DNA of 64,000 bases from Breviolum minutum Mf 1.05b.01. Lineage: Eukaryota > Sar > Dinophyceae > Suessiales > Symbiodiniaceae. The stretch lies in the NCBI GenBank assembly GCA_000507305.1, contig DF239029.1, positions 62,001 through 126,000 of the forward strand, read 5' to 3'. The notes below the pieces were generated by a model. The model did not search any database and was not told the DNA's origin. It saw only the letters and a program-made list of their open reading frames with translations. Shown here piece by piece: positions 45,201 through 59,013 of the stretch (within the stretch, counting starts at the first letter, position 1; each line of letters starts with the position of its first letter). A program made the position numbers and the translations under genes.

Positions 45201-48200
45201 ATTCTCTTATCAAAGCAGGGTACTGACAACAATTCATCACCTTGCTTGCACTACTGGGTGAAATCCCCAATACCCCATCCCAATACCATTCATCTCTTTC
45301 AGACTTTTTACATTTCCACTTGTGTCATTATCAAATCAACATCTCCATTGGTTCAAAACAAAACCAACCAAAACGCTATTACTCCGTATGGGAAAACACA
45401 CACACTGTACGTACACAGACACACACACACACACACACATATCCCTGGCCCGGCTTTTTTGGTCATTTTTGTATCGAGCTGTCGGGCCATCGAAAAAAAC
45501 ATTGCCTGAAGATGAAGAAAGCCATCGGAACACGCGGTGAAGGCTCGAAGGGTCCCGTCCTGTCGAAGTCGGTGAAGCCATGGCAGGTCGGGCACGGATG
45601 TAGAATGTTTCCAAATCATTGCAAGATGCACCCCTGAAATCTAACATGGAACCCAAAAATCACCCAACTGAAAAGGAAAATAATCTTCCAAACCTCCATT
45701 TTCAGGTTCCATGTTAAATTTCAGGGGAGTAATCATACACAGTTGGATGGTACGAGTATAGATGAGGATTTGAAGATTTCGATTAACATTTCTTGGTTAC
45801 TGAATTTCTTCCATGTTCTTCCATTGTTCTTCCTACTTTCCTTGAATGTCAGTAAATACTATTAAAAATCCCTCACTGCGAAACAAAATATACGTATGAA
45901 TAATGTATGACATCTATCATCTATGTAATTACATGTCTAACCGGTGTATAGAACCTTTATGTTTATGCATGCATCGAGTACACCAATCAAAGGATTGCGC
46001 TTTTAAATAACCACGATCACCCAATCATATTGTAACCAATGAATTTCTGCAACCCCCTTGCATCATTCCCAAAAAAATAAACATTCCAACCGTTTCATTG
46101 AACCATTCCCTAGAGAAGCCGCTTTCTGGGTTTCAAACAAAATTCCTTAACATCACCCCTGGGTCACCCGAACAGTGTATCCCACCGAAACCGTACGCTT
46201 CGAAGGGTCCACCTGGTGATGTTGTTCCATGTTCCAGGCAGGTTGGAAGGTTTCTAGTTGGTGGTTGAACCAACCCATCTGAAAAATATGCATGTCAAAT
46301 TAGGATCATGTCCCTAGTGTAAATGGGTTGCAAATCTAGAAAAATAGCGAACCCACCACCCATATTTTAACCTGTAAATTTCCCTATGAGTCAAAGTGAA
46401 CATTTAAAAAAAAAAACCTATATACCTACTTTACCTTTGACATCTGGTGAGTTGACTGAAATCCTGCTTGAAGGAAGGAAGGAATCACCCGTAAAAAATC
46501 CCATGCTTTTTTCACTCAGCTTCACGAGCTGAAACTAAGATTTTTGCACCTGAAAATGGATGGTTGGAAGACTAGTGACTAGTTACCTTTTTGGGACAAA
46601 CTATTTTCAGGGGCGAACTGTTAGTTTCAGGGAGTGCATCTTAGGTGGTTTACCAGCTTGGACTGCCATCAAGTGTGTTGTTTCTTTCTCAAATTTGACA
46701 TGAGATTGAACAATTGCGCAGCTTGTATGAGCACATTGACAAGAAATTATCAAGCAGGCAGCATGATAGTTCATCTTCTGATAGAGATTTTCAGGTTTCT
46801 GTCTTTTTGAGACATGACTGTTGGTTTCGCTTGGTGTTGTGGAGTTATCGTACTTGATACGGCATATTATCCCTTTCATAGATGGAGATCATGGGGCTCC
46901 AAACCAACAATTCAGGTCGTGTTACGGATAACTCGAAAAACTCCCTACATAGCAGTGGCGCAAGTACGTCAAACAATATAGAAACAAACATCAAATCAGA
47001 AACACATCAAAGAACCTTGTATATCTTGTTTGTTTATCCATATTTTGTCTGTTTATTTCATACAGGAGTCATACAGGTAACATACATACTGACATACTAT
47101 ATACTGTATACATTTGTGCATTTGTCGGCTCGTTGCTGTAAATCACAACACTGGTGTCACCATGATTCTTTCTAAAAAGTCACCTCCCAGCTCGAAGTGT
47201 TTTTTTCGCACCTGATAAAGTACAACAAACCAAAGCTAGTTTGTGGTTGAACCAACCCAGATGAAAAAAATATCACATATATGTATAGTCGAATTGGATC
47301 CCTTCCCCACGTACGGTTGAAGAGAAAAAAAACATTTTGACACCACCACCTAGAGAATCATGATTGGTAACCACCCTTTTTTCAGGTGCTTTAGGGACGC
47401 ATAAAATCATCAAACTTTATGACACTCCAAGTCACAAAAAATGGTCCAAAAGTGCCGACCTGTGACCTGTCTCTTTGTCGACCCTCAAAGTTTCCCTATC
47501 CCCAAAAAACCAACATGACATATTGACAATGGAAAATCCCCAACGATTTGAAGATGTATATTACCACCCTATGAAAAAATTAGCTGATTTTCGATTATCA
47601 GCCATGTTTTATGTTCAAGGGTTCCTACCAACATGCCACCTCGAAAAAAACAAAAAAACACTAAGGCTGCTACCAATTCTGGTGTAGCATCCATACAGGT
47701 AGCACCCACCGTGTTATGTAAAGGTCGGTAGTCACGGTACCTTTAGGCGATTTCAAGGCTGGGATGGGGGCGGGCGGCTGGCCCCTTAACAATCAACCCC
47801 ATGTTACACCTTACATTTAGTGGGTATTTTGTTGGGTATATCCCATATGATAGTATCAACCTATTGTTTCACCTTAGGTAGTATACTGGGTATTTGTTGG
47901 GATACGCCTTTTAGTATCAACTGGTGTATTTTGTTGGGTATATCCCATTTGAAAGAAGATTTCCTTTGGGGGGAAAACTCGGTTCGGAAAGTGGAAAACC
48001 TCCAGGTCTTGGGGATTCTAGACAAAGTTTTTGATGGAAGTAACTTACAGAACTCAGAATAGATTCCATATTGTGTTTATACATGTTGAATGATGACTGA
48101 TATATCTTACTCTACCAAAGTTGGGGGGGAAATCCATCTTATTCGGGTCAGTCATGAGCCCTGTCTGGCCTGATGTCACTGTCTGATAAGAACAATGGCA

Positions 48201-51200
48201 AAGAAATTAGGTTGTCGATACGGGGCAAATATTGCTACATAACACCAAACTCATTGCCATCCTCAGGTTGCGGTCATGAAGTTCAAGCAGGTATTGCATA
48301 TATAATTATATACATATATAGATAATAGATTGGCAATCTACAAAGGTGTACATGTGCATGTATGGATATACGTATGTAGATCCATTGGAGATCAATATCG
48401 GTATGCTAAATATATGTATTACTAAGTAACAGGCCAGTAACGTATCATACACATCCATACCAATTTCAAATCCATAATAATTAAGCGATGCTTCACTTCT
48501 CATTTGTTGGGCACACAACTTGTGGGCACGTATTGCAGACCCAAACCTCCCAAAAAACATCAAAAAAGCACCCAACCCAAGCCACAAAAACCCAAGCATC
48601 CCCAAGCATCCCCTTTCCAGGGTCCAGGCAATTCGTTGTCCCAGGGTTGGGAGACATTGAAGGCGCGCACCGTGCCATCCATACCTGGGTTTTACGGTGC
48701 CAAACATGGAGGTTTGTAATGCCTGATGACATGGATGACATGTGAATCTTCAACAAGGGCAACCCCGCCACCTTTGGTGACATTTAAACAAAGACTTGTT
48801 GGGATTCTTTGGAACTTTAACCAGGTAGTCCTCTATAATAAATGAAATAAGAAGCCTTGGAGGACTGCTCACGGAATTCCAATCAATTAATCACAGGAAG
48901 CATTTTTTTCTCTTTACCATCGATATTTTCACCAGACGTCACAACAGTTTTGACCTTACTTGCACCAAGGGGCCACAAGACATCACCAATCCAGCATACG
49001 AGGAAGAGACCACGCTTCCCGTCACCTACAATGGCTGAAGTCACTAGTCTATCCATGCCCATGCCATTCAAATCTGGGTAAAATGCTCAGCTAGCAAGGC
49101 TGGAAACAGCGTTTTAGATCCATAACTATCTACACTTACATGCTGTATGTATAACGATATGCAATTAAAACTATACATATGTTTAATGAATATCTAAACG
49201 CATATGACATCACATAAATAAACATGTATATGTATATATATGTAGCAAAAAACATATACTTCATGAATCTATATCTTTCCGTACATCCACTTTCCATATC
49301 AAAAATTAAGACGTTCACCAAACCTCCCATTTCCTCATCATATCGTCATGACCGGCGAACCTTATGGCCCCCCCCCAAAAAAAAAAACGTCACATGGCCT
49401 TCAACAATGTCTACCTGTAGATATCAATGGCCACCACATGTAAAAAGGAACCCATCAGGTTTAATGGAATATAATATATATACTGTATATAAATTTATAC
49501 GTATTATATATTATATATATATATACAAATATGTAAATATATATATATATATGTGTGTCCATAGATATCAAATATGTATTAATTTATCAAACATAATATC
49601 AACCTCTGGCCGTTCTTTTTTGCCACCTTCCCGTTGACACAATCTGCAGCCGCGCCTGTTGACTATGACAACTTAGAGCTGACGTGCAAGTGGCTGAAGC
49701 CATATCGTAGAGCCAAATCATTCCGTTTCTGGAGTCCTTCAAAGGCACGGAGAAGCTACGACAAGAAAACAAAAGGACTCAAAAGCACATGTACTATATT
49801 CATATAACATTTATATAGATATATATCCCAACTGATTATATATATATATGTATATATACAGTATATATATATATATACGTAAAAATACATGGTCAATTAA
49901 TCCCACAACCGCCTGTTAGAATCCAACTTTGATCACGAATTGACATGGCCAATGTGCCAAGGAAGCGACCCTAGCGGCCAACACACTGGTGGAAGTTGGG
50001 TAGTTGTACAATTTATGTATTACATGGGTAGTACCGTCCCTGAAACTAACAGTTCGCACCTGAAAATGGATGGTTGGATTATACGATCCGGCTTCCTTTT
50101 GGGTCCCGGCCTATTTTGAGGGGCGAACTATTAGTTTTAGGGAGTGTATATTTGGACATTTCAGTTTCTGCATCTTGAGAAATTGACAGAATCTTCGTTC
50201 AACCCTTCAATGAACCTGAAGAACCGAAGAACTGAAGTCAAGATATTCAGCTTGCTTCCAACAAAAACTGGATTACTTGGTATGTTCAGGAATCTCAAAC
50301 TGTCATGAAATGTCCCCAGAGAATGAATCACGAGATCAAGGACCAACAAAATATCAGCAGGCATCCATACGGATTGTCCCATTGGTTGTCTTTGTCAGCA
50401 ATTGAAATATGTATATACAGTGTATATATATATATATGTATACCATCCATGGAAAGATCACATATCACATTTGGGGAAAAGGAACATCATCGACTCAGAA
50501 GTGCCGGCTGGGACAAGGGGATATGTTAGTTCCCTGGAGACACATATATAGCTAGTGAAAAAATCGAAGAGCTCCTATGAGAGTTCGCTCTTCTATGCTC
50601 AATGCGTCATGACATTTCATCAGTTCAAATATTGACACACTGTTGATTGCCAAAATCCTGCACCAGTTGATAGGCAGTTTATACCATTATTTGCAAGGTC
50701 TGATATACATCCCAGGTGGTGCATGATTTCTTCCATCAAGAGTATCACTTGCTGAATACACCTGGAAAACCTTTGAGTTTATTGTAGTGAACTTGTTCAA
50801 AGGTAGTATTTTTCCAATCCAAACAAAAGATTAAAGGTGTGTTGTGGGCTCCAGGTATGACTATATATTACAGTAATATCACATGTACGTTCCAATATAT
50901 AAATTAAACAGTAAACACACATTATACAGTACATCAAAATATTCAAACATGTGAAATGACACATTCGAATTGAATGCATGTAATTCCATAGATATTCCGT
51001 TGTTTCCATCAACGGAACTTCTCCTGAATCAGCCATGTAGTTTCATCTTGGCCTCAACAAAGAGGAAACGTCCAAAAAACCGTTGAACCACCTGTGGTTG
51101 AAAACCCAAAAAGAAACAACCCGTGCCAAAAGTGGGTTCATGAAATCGGAATTTTCCCCAAATAGGGGTGAAGACAAGAAATGTTTGAAACCAACACCTA

Positions 51201-54200
51201 GTTTGGGGATTAAGTTGGGTTTACGTTTTTTTAGACGTTTGCTGCCTGGAATTGGTTGTTGCTTCAATAATACTCTTGATGGTTCAGAAATCCGGCCTTC
51301 ACAAGTTGAGGTTGGTTTCCCATGATTTACAACAGGTGTAATACATCCCAGGTGGTTGGCCTTGGGATTTCTGAACCATCAACAATAGTAGGCCATCTCT
51401 GAAAAACCCTTCGGGTGATACACAAAAACCAATAATCACCAGGATGGTAGCTCACATCTATGCCCAGCTCAGAAGGTCGTCGACTATCCATCACATGAGC
51501 AGTTAGCTACACAAATGCGAGGCATATAATGGGGCAAATTATTGATGTGGCCAATATTCAAAACTGACATTTTGGAGATTCAATAAGTTTTCCAGATTGG
51601 TATATATGTGGCGATCCTCAGTTCTTGAAACCCCAATCATTTAAGGATCGCATAAGTAGTATCTGGGAATTTCACAAATGCATCCGCTATTCGTGTTGGA
51701 TTTGATAATTCTGTCCAATCTTGCAATGTTGGATTCGTGTACAAAATCTGGCGGTGAATCTGTTGTTCTTGGGTCTTTGGTATTTGCGAAACGGGATTCT
51801 GCTTCTCTGTATGTCAATGAACACATAGTAATCAATATATGTTTCTGCTTGATTTTCACAACACTCACATGGAAAAAACTTTGCAACGTTCAAACCCTTC
51901 AATGACTGCCCCCAACTCTCCACAGGGATTGGGAAAAATACATCAACTCATAGAGAAGGGATGCTAGAGAGCGATTCTTTCCATTGAGTGTCGTTGCTTA
52001 CTTCGTGCAACGTATGTAACATATGTGTATGCATAGATGTATATGTATGTGTTTCCTTGATTAGTATTGGATCTTTGTGAGCATTGTGCTACTGACCTAC
52101 GGTGTTGATAACGCCAAAGGAATCCCATCCTGTTATTGCTTGGGGGAATGAGCCGTCGCGATGCCGTCACGCTTGACAGCACCACTGAGTCCATAGCCTT
52201 GCCGTCAGAGCCACAGAACTACAACCAACTACCACCTTCACTGAGTGCTTGACCAACCACCACATGCTGAATGTGGGCAGGATGAACGTTGTGTTCTCCG
52301 GTGTTCCTTGGAATCTTCCACATCATACTCTTGAAACGATTTCCAGCGGGTCATGGGACAAGAAAGTCTCTGCAAGAAGCAGGTTCATTCATGTTCGTTC
52401 AAGAATTGACAGCAATGTGTCAAGTCTTCTATCAATCAATCGAATCTCGCCAATCGAGTAGACAACACCAAATCCTTGGGCATCCCTGACGGTGGGATGC
52501 GAACCTCCTTGCGCATGCGAATGCCAAACCTGGGAGATTTGATTGGCGTTCCGAAGGAGTAACCAATTGAATAGTACCATCCATTCAAGCAAACATAGCT
52601 AAATCCCTAAATCCCTTAGGTTAAATAGGAAATACATCGACTTTCATTTTGGATTTTCCCAAGAATCAGCCCACATCTTGAGGTGAGGTGGAACTCTTAG
52701 TTTCCAGGAGGATAGTCCTTGTTGATTCATTTCAGATTTGTGTTCCTATAGTTGGGCAAATCAGTTTCCCAGAGGGCAAACCAGTCTAAGGGATGCAGAA
52801 AAGTTATGAGTTGACGAAGACAAACATGTTGAAGAATTGGATTCACGGTAGCTTACATACATCTGCATCATTTTGGAAACATGGACACGAGTACTGAAAG
52901 CCTCGTGTCTGAGGTTCGTCACTGCACCAGGATCACAAAATCCATCACTTGGGGGCTTCCATGGAGCAATGAAAGTAAAGGCTCGGCATCACCCTATCCT
53001 AGAAGGCAGTTTTTCCTTTTGGGTTGTGATTGCCAAAATGTCTGAACTCTCAACTTTGGACTTCGTACAGTATCCATTTTGATGAAATCAACATTCGATC
53101 TCCAACCGTTGAAAACGCCCTCACCAGTGGATGAAAAAGCCACAAATTGCGCAACTCCAAGCAACTCCAAAATGCCATTGTCATAGTCAGCTTCTGCTGT
53201 ATCAATCTCTTCAATGGGCCACCAGCGCAAATAGCCTTGCACCCGGCGCACCGTAGGTGATGTTGGGCTGGAGTTGAGGGTGATATGTTTAGATTCTCAC
53301 ACAAAAAATCTCTTTCAACAACACAACTAAGAGAACAAGTTGTTTGTTAGTTTGGCAACTTTGCTCAATACAACCCGGCAAAGCCACGTAGGAACTGAAG
53401 GTCATGTCTTCAAGTGTTAGAGTGTTATTTTCCATTGTATACAGTAGAAATTAGCATACATATATCCGCTGCATGTATGTTGCCTTACTTTAATATATCA
53501 GAGATTCGCAATACAGCAAGTATAAACACAGTGTTGGCAAAAAAACATGATTGCTTGCAATTGTGCCTGTAGTCTTGCAAGCGTGCGTTTTGTGAACATG
53601 ATGAAAGGAAGCATTCCATAATTTCATTGGTATTATGGCACTGAATCTTCTTCAGGTGTGCCAGACAGGGTTTGTACGAAACAAGCTAAACCCAATGGGA
53701 TATCCTAGACACATTGAGAATCAGGCATGCATAAAAGAACACAACTGCTAACCAGCAAGGAAACGCAGTTTTGGTCAAAATGGACACCTTCCACAAGCGG
53801 GTGTAACAGAACAACGAGATCTTCGCCAACATGTGATCACCATTTAATCATTTGCCACCACCACCTGGTTTTCCACTTGCCACTGGGTTTCCGCACCATC
53901 ATCACCACCCGAGATCACCATGCCATTCTCTTTTTCCATAAGGATCACATCGATGGTTCCGCTATGAGGATCTGAAAGTCGGCCAAGGGGCGCTTGGGGT
54001 GGGCATGGTGTAGCATCCCTGAACCATATCATGAATCTACACGTGCTCTTCCTCCCAAGATCATGGTTCAATAGAAAAAGGGGAAAAAGGGTGTATCTCC
54101 AAGATGGGCTTTCTTGAACATATTGAAACTAGTGTAAATTTACACCATAATTGTGGGAGAAATGGTAGTTGTTAGTTTGATTGCGACTCATTTAAGAAAA

Positions 54201-57200
54201 ATATACCGCGAGCAACAAAACTTGGAAATGATTTCCCCTACAGTAAGTAGTGGTAAAGAATTTGAAGAACAAATTAGAAACCAACACCAATCGTGAATCA
54301 GTGGAATGGAGATGTTGGAAAATGAAGTGGAATTCCCAGTCTCTCAACACGTTTTCTGTTCCGCGATTCCATGTCAGTCGAAGACTCTGAAGGAAATGTT
54401 TTGGAGGTCAAAGAAGTCCAATCAAACAAAAAACACCCAGCCAATATCATAGAAGTTGGCATCATGATTGGAACATTCAAAAGTTAATATTTGATGCCAC
54501 TACCCTGAGAATCCAGATATGTTCTAAGAAAGGGATTTCCCCTATATACAATCCTGTTCTGGGATGGGATTGAGACCATCAATCCTACGCTCGAGAGGCG
54601 TCTGGATTCTTAGGGCTAGTTGAATTAATATTGCATAGAGTCCCTTTAAACGTTGCGGAGGTCAAAGACATGAAAACAAAGTTTGGGGCTTCTGTTTTGA
54701 GCAAAGAGTAGTGGAGGATTGTGACTGCGAACCCATCCTACATCTTGGCAAGTTGTATATGGTCAAAGTAACAAACTAAAGCAGCACACGTTATACCCCA
54801 TAGGATCCAAGTATGGTATATTTACCTACATTTACCGTTAAACAAAAACTAAATGTAGCCAAATATACCTAAAAAACCCATGGATCCTATGGAACCACCA
54901 GGACATCAAATGTCGGATCCTAAAGGTGCCAAATTCCTACACTGACTACGGGAGGATGTTCCGGACTGGAAGTGCTGGGATCGAAGGTGATCGGATCAGT
55001 GGGTTATTTCACCCCAAGCATTTCACCCCACTGCAGTCCAGGTGGTTAGCCGGATGTCTTCCATCAACAGTATCATCCACTTTTGCAAAGATTCCCAAAC
55101 ACTTCCTGGTTGGTGGTTGAACCAACCCCTTTGAAAAATATGCGCAAGTCAACATGGGTTAATCTTCCCCAATTTTCGGAGTGAAAATTCCAAAGATGTT
55201 TGAAACCACCAGCCAGCCCATGATCCTAAGTGGGTGAAATGAGCCATTGATCCCATCACCATTATCCAAGTACAAGATCAAGCTCGGTGGGCACTCTACT
55301 TTTCGCTGCACAAGATACCTCTAAGTCTCTAAGTCCTATTTGTCTTTCAAAACAGGCAGCAACAAAAAAACACCGGTCACACAACTTTGCGCAAAAGCCT
55401 GGTTTTCTCACACACACAATCTCTCTTTCTGTAACAAGATGTTTGCATGTTGGATTGAGATTTTGGGTACTTAGAATCTTCCCAAAGCATCCTCATCTTC
55501 TTCCTTCCCCCCACAAAAAACGATATAAAGATTTATATATATACACATAATTCTCGCCCTTTCAACCGAGATACTTCCAGCAATGCTGGTACCAGCATCA
55601 GCTTGTGTCACATTATCTTTGGCACGCATCAATTCTACCTGTAACGGTCCGACCAACCCCCGATTCTGTGAGCAAGGTTCAAGGAAAAGGTGAGTAGTGA
55701 AACATTTGTTAACCATTTTGTTTGAAAGCTTCCCCCTTAGCTTTTTGTGGGTGAAATTTCCAAGTCACAACATATTGCTGAACATACAAATTGTGGGCCG
55801 ATGTGAAGTGGCGAGTTGAAGATTAGGAAAGATCTGGCTTAGGAACAGGGTTGGTGGCAATCACTAAAATGTGTGAAGATACAGTGAGAACACTAGCACA
55901 TAGAATGTGCATAGATGGAAAACTTTCCTGGAAATAGACCCAAAGTACGTGTATCTATATATATGAAGGAACAACTGGTATATAATCACATCTACATAAT
56001 TAGTGCTTTCACCAGAGACCCACCCGAGTCTCAAATCCAACATCGACTTGTAATCTAGAACCTATACGGCACAGCAATGAAAATGGGACATGTGTTAAAT
56101 AGTACTATATATACAGAATATTACTTTGCTAAAAAAAATGGTTCTGGGATGGGATAACGAAAGGTTCCCCAATCTGCCCCTTCTTGCACCTTCACAAACA
56201 CACCTTCCCAGAGCAGTAGCTTGCCGTACCTACAAACGTTCCGCTCCGTTGCTGATAGATAAACTTCCACCGGTGAAGGGGAACTAGCGATTCGATTTTG
56301 TCGATCATCCATATAGATATGTACCGTGTATAAATATATACACACATCAGTATTGGTGCACGTTTTACATTCCTGGTCACCCCGCCAATGGTATGGTACC
56401 CCCACATGAGCACACAACTAGCTACTGCTAGTAGATACAGCTTACGACCACCCAACCCAAGACTACAGTGGGGTGGGGGATATTACCACCGGGCGGGGGG
56501 GGGGACGCCATATTGTAGATAGATATCCTCCGATGAAATCAAAGAGCACAACATGTCACCAGAGCCACTTTCTTCATGTTAGATGAAAGATAAGTTCATT
56601 GTCCGGTTGATTGCTTCCATATGATGCTACAACTGGAACCAGAGTCAGTTGACACAGTAGTAACTATGGATTAGCCACAGTCCAGTGGTGGCACTACTGT
56701 ATCTAAATGACATTCCAAATAATAATAAAGTCAATCATATCAATAAACATATCAAACATGTCATATTCGTGCCCATTCTTGACTCAGAATATGAAACTCC
56801 CCAATTCGTATTAGGAATTACCGTCAGATCTTATACAACCAATGCTTTTTGTGAATGCCTGCCGATGGGGTTACGACAATTTCCAAGTGAAAAAAAGAGG
56901 TTTTGATGCTCAAACTACATTCCCGATTTGTCAGGGTCAAATTGCTTCCATTGCTTTTTTCCAAGGTTTGTCGTAACTTCACCCTGCAGTTGCGACATTG
57001 GATGAAGTCTTACAAACTCCGCAAAAAGTGAACTTGACTTAATCGAATGCTGATTGTGTGGTGTTTGGGAAATCACTGGAAATATCCTTTATCTTCTCAC
57101 CACCATCAATCAAAGGTGTCCAATCGCTCCACATGGCAGCGCACTCTGAGCCAGTGACAACCTGGCGCAGCCGACAACAAGCCAGGGACACCCTCCAAAC

Positions 57201-58955
57201 CAACGATGGGAAACCGGGGGGAAACCGGGGAAACCGGGGAAGCATGGCGCGGGGGATTCCATCACTGCATCACCCCCCCCGGCGACTCAACGACATCGCC
57301 TTGCCATCCGGCAGCTCTAAGTAGCCGGTGATGTCGGAGAGTTCGCTGGCACCAAACTGGGTGGGCGGCGTTTGGTGAGAGAGATGTGGCGTTGCAACCA
57401 ACAAATGGCGCGTGAAGTTGAAGTTGCTGTCTTCAGTGAGGATATTTGTTTTTCAAAATATGTGGGTGGTCGGTGGGAAAACAGAATGCATGATTCAAAA
57501 AGTGAATTATTTGAGAAAGAAGCATGAATGAACATGAGATAAGACACAGATCCTCATCATGCATAAACCCCTTCGCTTGTTAATGAATCAGACCCAGTCA
57601 CATAGACCCAAAACATGCATGTACGCACCCTATAGGCCTTTTCGGCCGTTTGCCAGCATACAAGTGGTCAAATTCAATCTTGACCATCAAAAATTAGGTT
57701 TCTTCATGTTTGTCGAACAACCCTCGAAAGTTGCTTTGTTGTGATGCGGAAGGAGAACCCTCTTTTTTCATATCTGTTCAACCTGATGATTGAGCCACCC
57801 AAAGAAAATGTGTTTTCATGTATATTGATATATATCTAAATATCATAGATCAATCCAATTACACATTAGACCTTGGAGGCTACAACCCTAAATTCAAATG
57901 TATCACCCTTCCAACTTCCACTTGGCTGGTTTTCGTCGTGGGTGCCTTTCCCAAATCTCCTTGTAGTTTCAGACCGGTGAAGGTCGTGGCCATCTTCCAG
58001 AACCTGGTGGCTGGCTGATCGTGGTTGGTGTGGTTGGTTAATGGGAATCATTGGTTAATGGCTTATTATAATCCCTATATAACTGGATAGTATAATCCCC
58101 TATATGCCCTTAAACAACCAGGGTTAGTTTTTTTCATTGCTCAAATAAATCCTGCCTTTCAGACCTTGGAGTTGTGAAGATGTTGTTTTTTGGTAGGGGT
58201 AATTCTCTTGGACCCTTTTAAAACCAACCCCCCTGCCTATCTTAGGTGAAGATGTTTTGGACATTTCTTTTTTGGTGGGAGTGATCTGTAAAGGAGGGGG
58301 CGAGAATGTATAGTAAGTCATCCAAAGTTTGTCAAGTTTGTCATTGCTTATAACTTATAACTGATAAGTATATATAATCATATCAAAATTACATTGCAGT
58401 TTCCTGCCATGCTGGCCTGTCTTGGTTTGTTTAACAGGATGTCCGCAACGTGCTACAACAAGGTGTTATTTTTGTGATTCAAGGCATTTCTTGCAGAGTA
58501 GGCTGGAATTTCAGGGATCATGATTCCCACTTAGCATTCCCCTGAAGTAGGTACCGTACAAGTACTTGGGTGCCTGGGTAAGTGTGCTCATTCTGAATCA
58601 AACATGTTTCAACAAAAACATCAACTAGAAATTAGAATAACAAACAAAACACAACCTTCATCCATAAACATCGAATTTGTATTAATTTGTTATAGCACAT
58701 TCATGCAAATTCCCCCATGTACAACCAATTTTTCTTTGGCCCATACTTGGAGCACGAAAAAACTCGGGACTAACGAGTTTGCCCATTGCGAAACGCTGCC
58801 CGCTGGGAGCCCTTCGCCTAATATGACCAACACCCACCGAAGTGAGCATTCCAGGGAATTGTCCCCAACGGATGCTGAAAATTTCCTGGCAAAAAAACAT
58901 GCGCACCACACGGGAAACAACAACAACAACAACAGCAACAACAACAACCACAACC

Positions 58956-59013
<58 letters not shown>

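Larger units (their letters stand above)
43771..45505. other. Intron between exons 20 and 19
   Basis: Holds TA runs (43945, 44270), a G-like foldback at 45062-45161 and a CA microsatellite at 45415-45439. No exon seen. Confidence 0.5.
45634..48624. other. Long intron between exons 19 and 18
   Basis: About 3.0 kb, the longest. It contains the D element above, A copies at 46254 and 47235, and a C copy at 46521. It also has three copies of a GTGGGTATTTTGTTGGGTAT-like phrase at 47820-47945. No exon seen. Confidence 0.55.
49737..52153. other. Intron between exons 16 and 15
   Basis: About 2.4 kb, with TA tracts (49815-49880, 50410), C, B, A and B elements in a row, and AT-rich filler. No exon seen. 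Confidence 0.5.
53972..55574. other. Intron between exons 11 and 10
   Basis: Holds the F element, a single B arm at about 55036-55072 and an A element. The first kilobase shows nothing. Confidence 0.5.
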
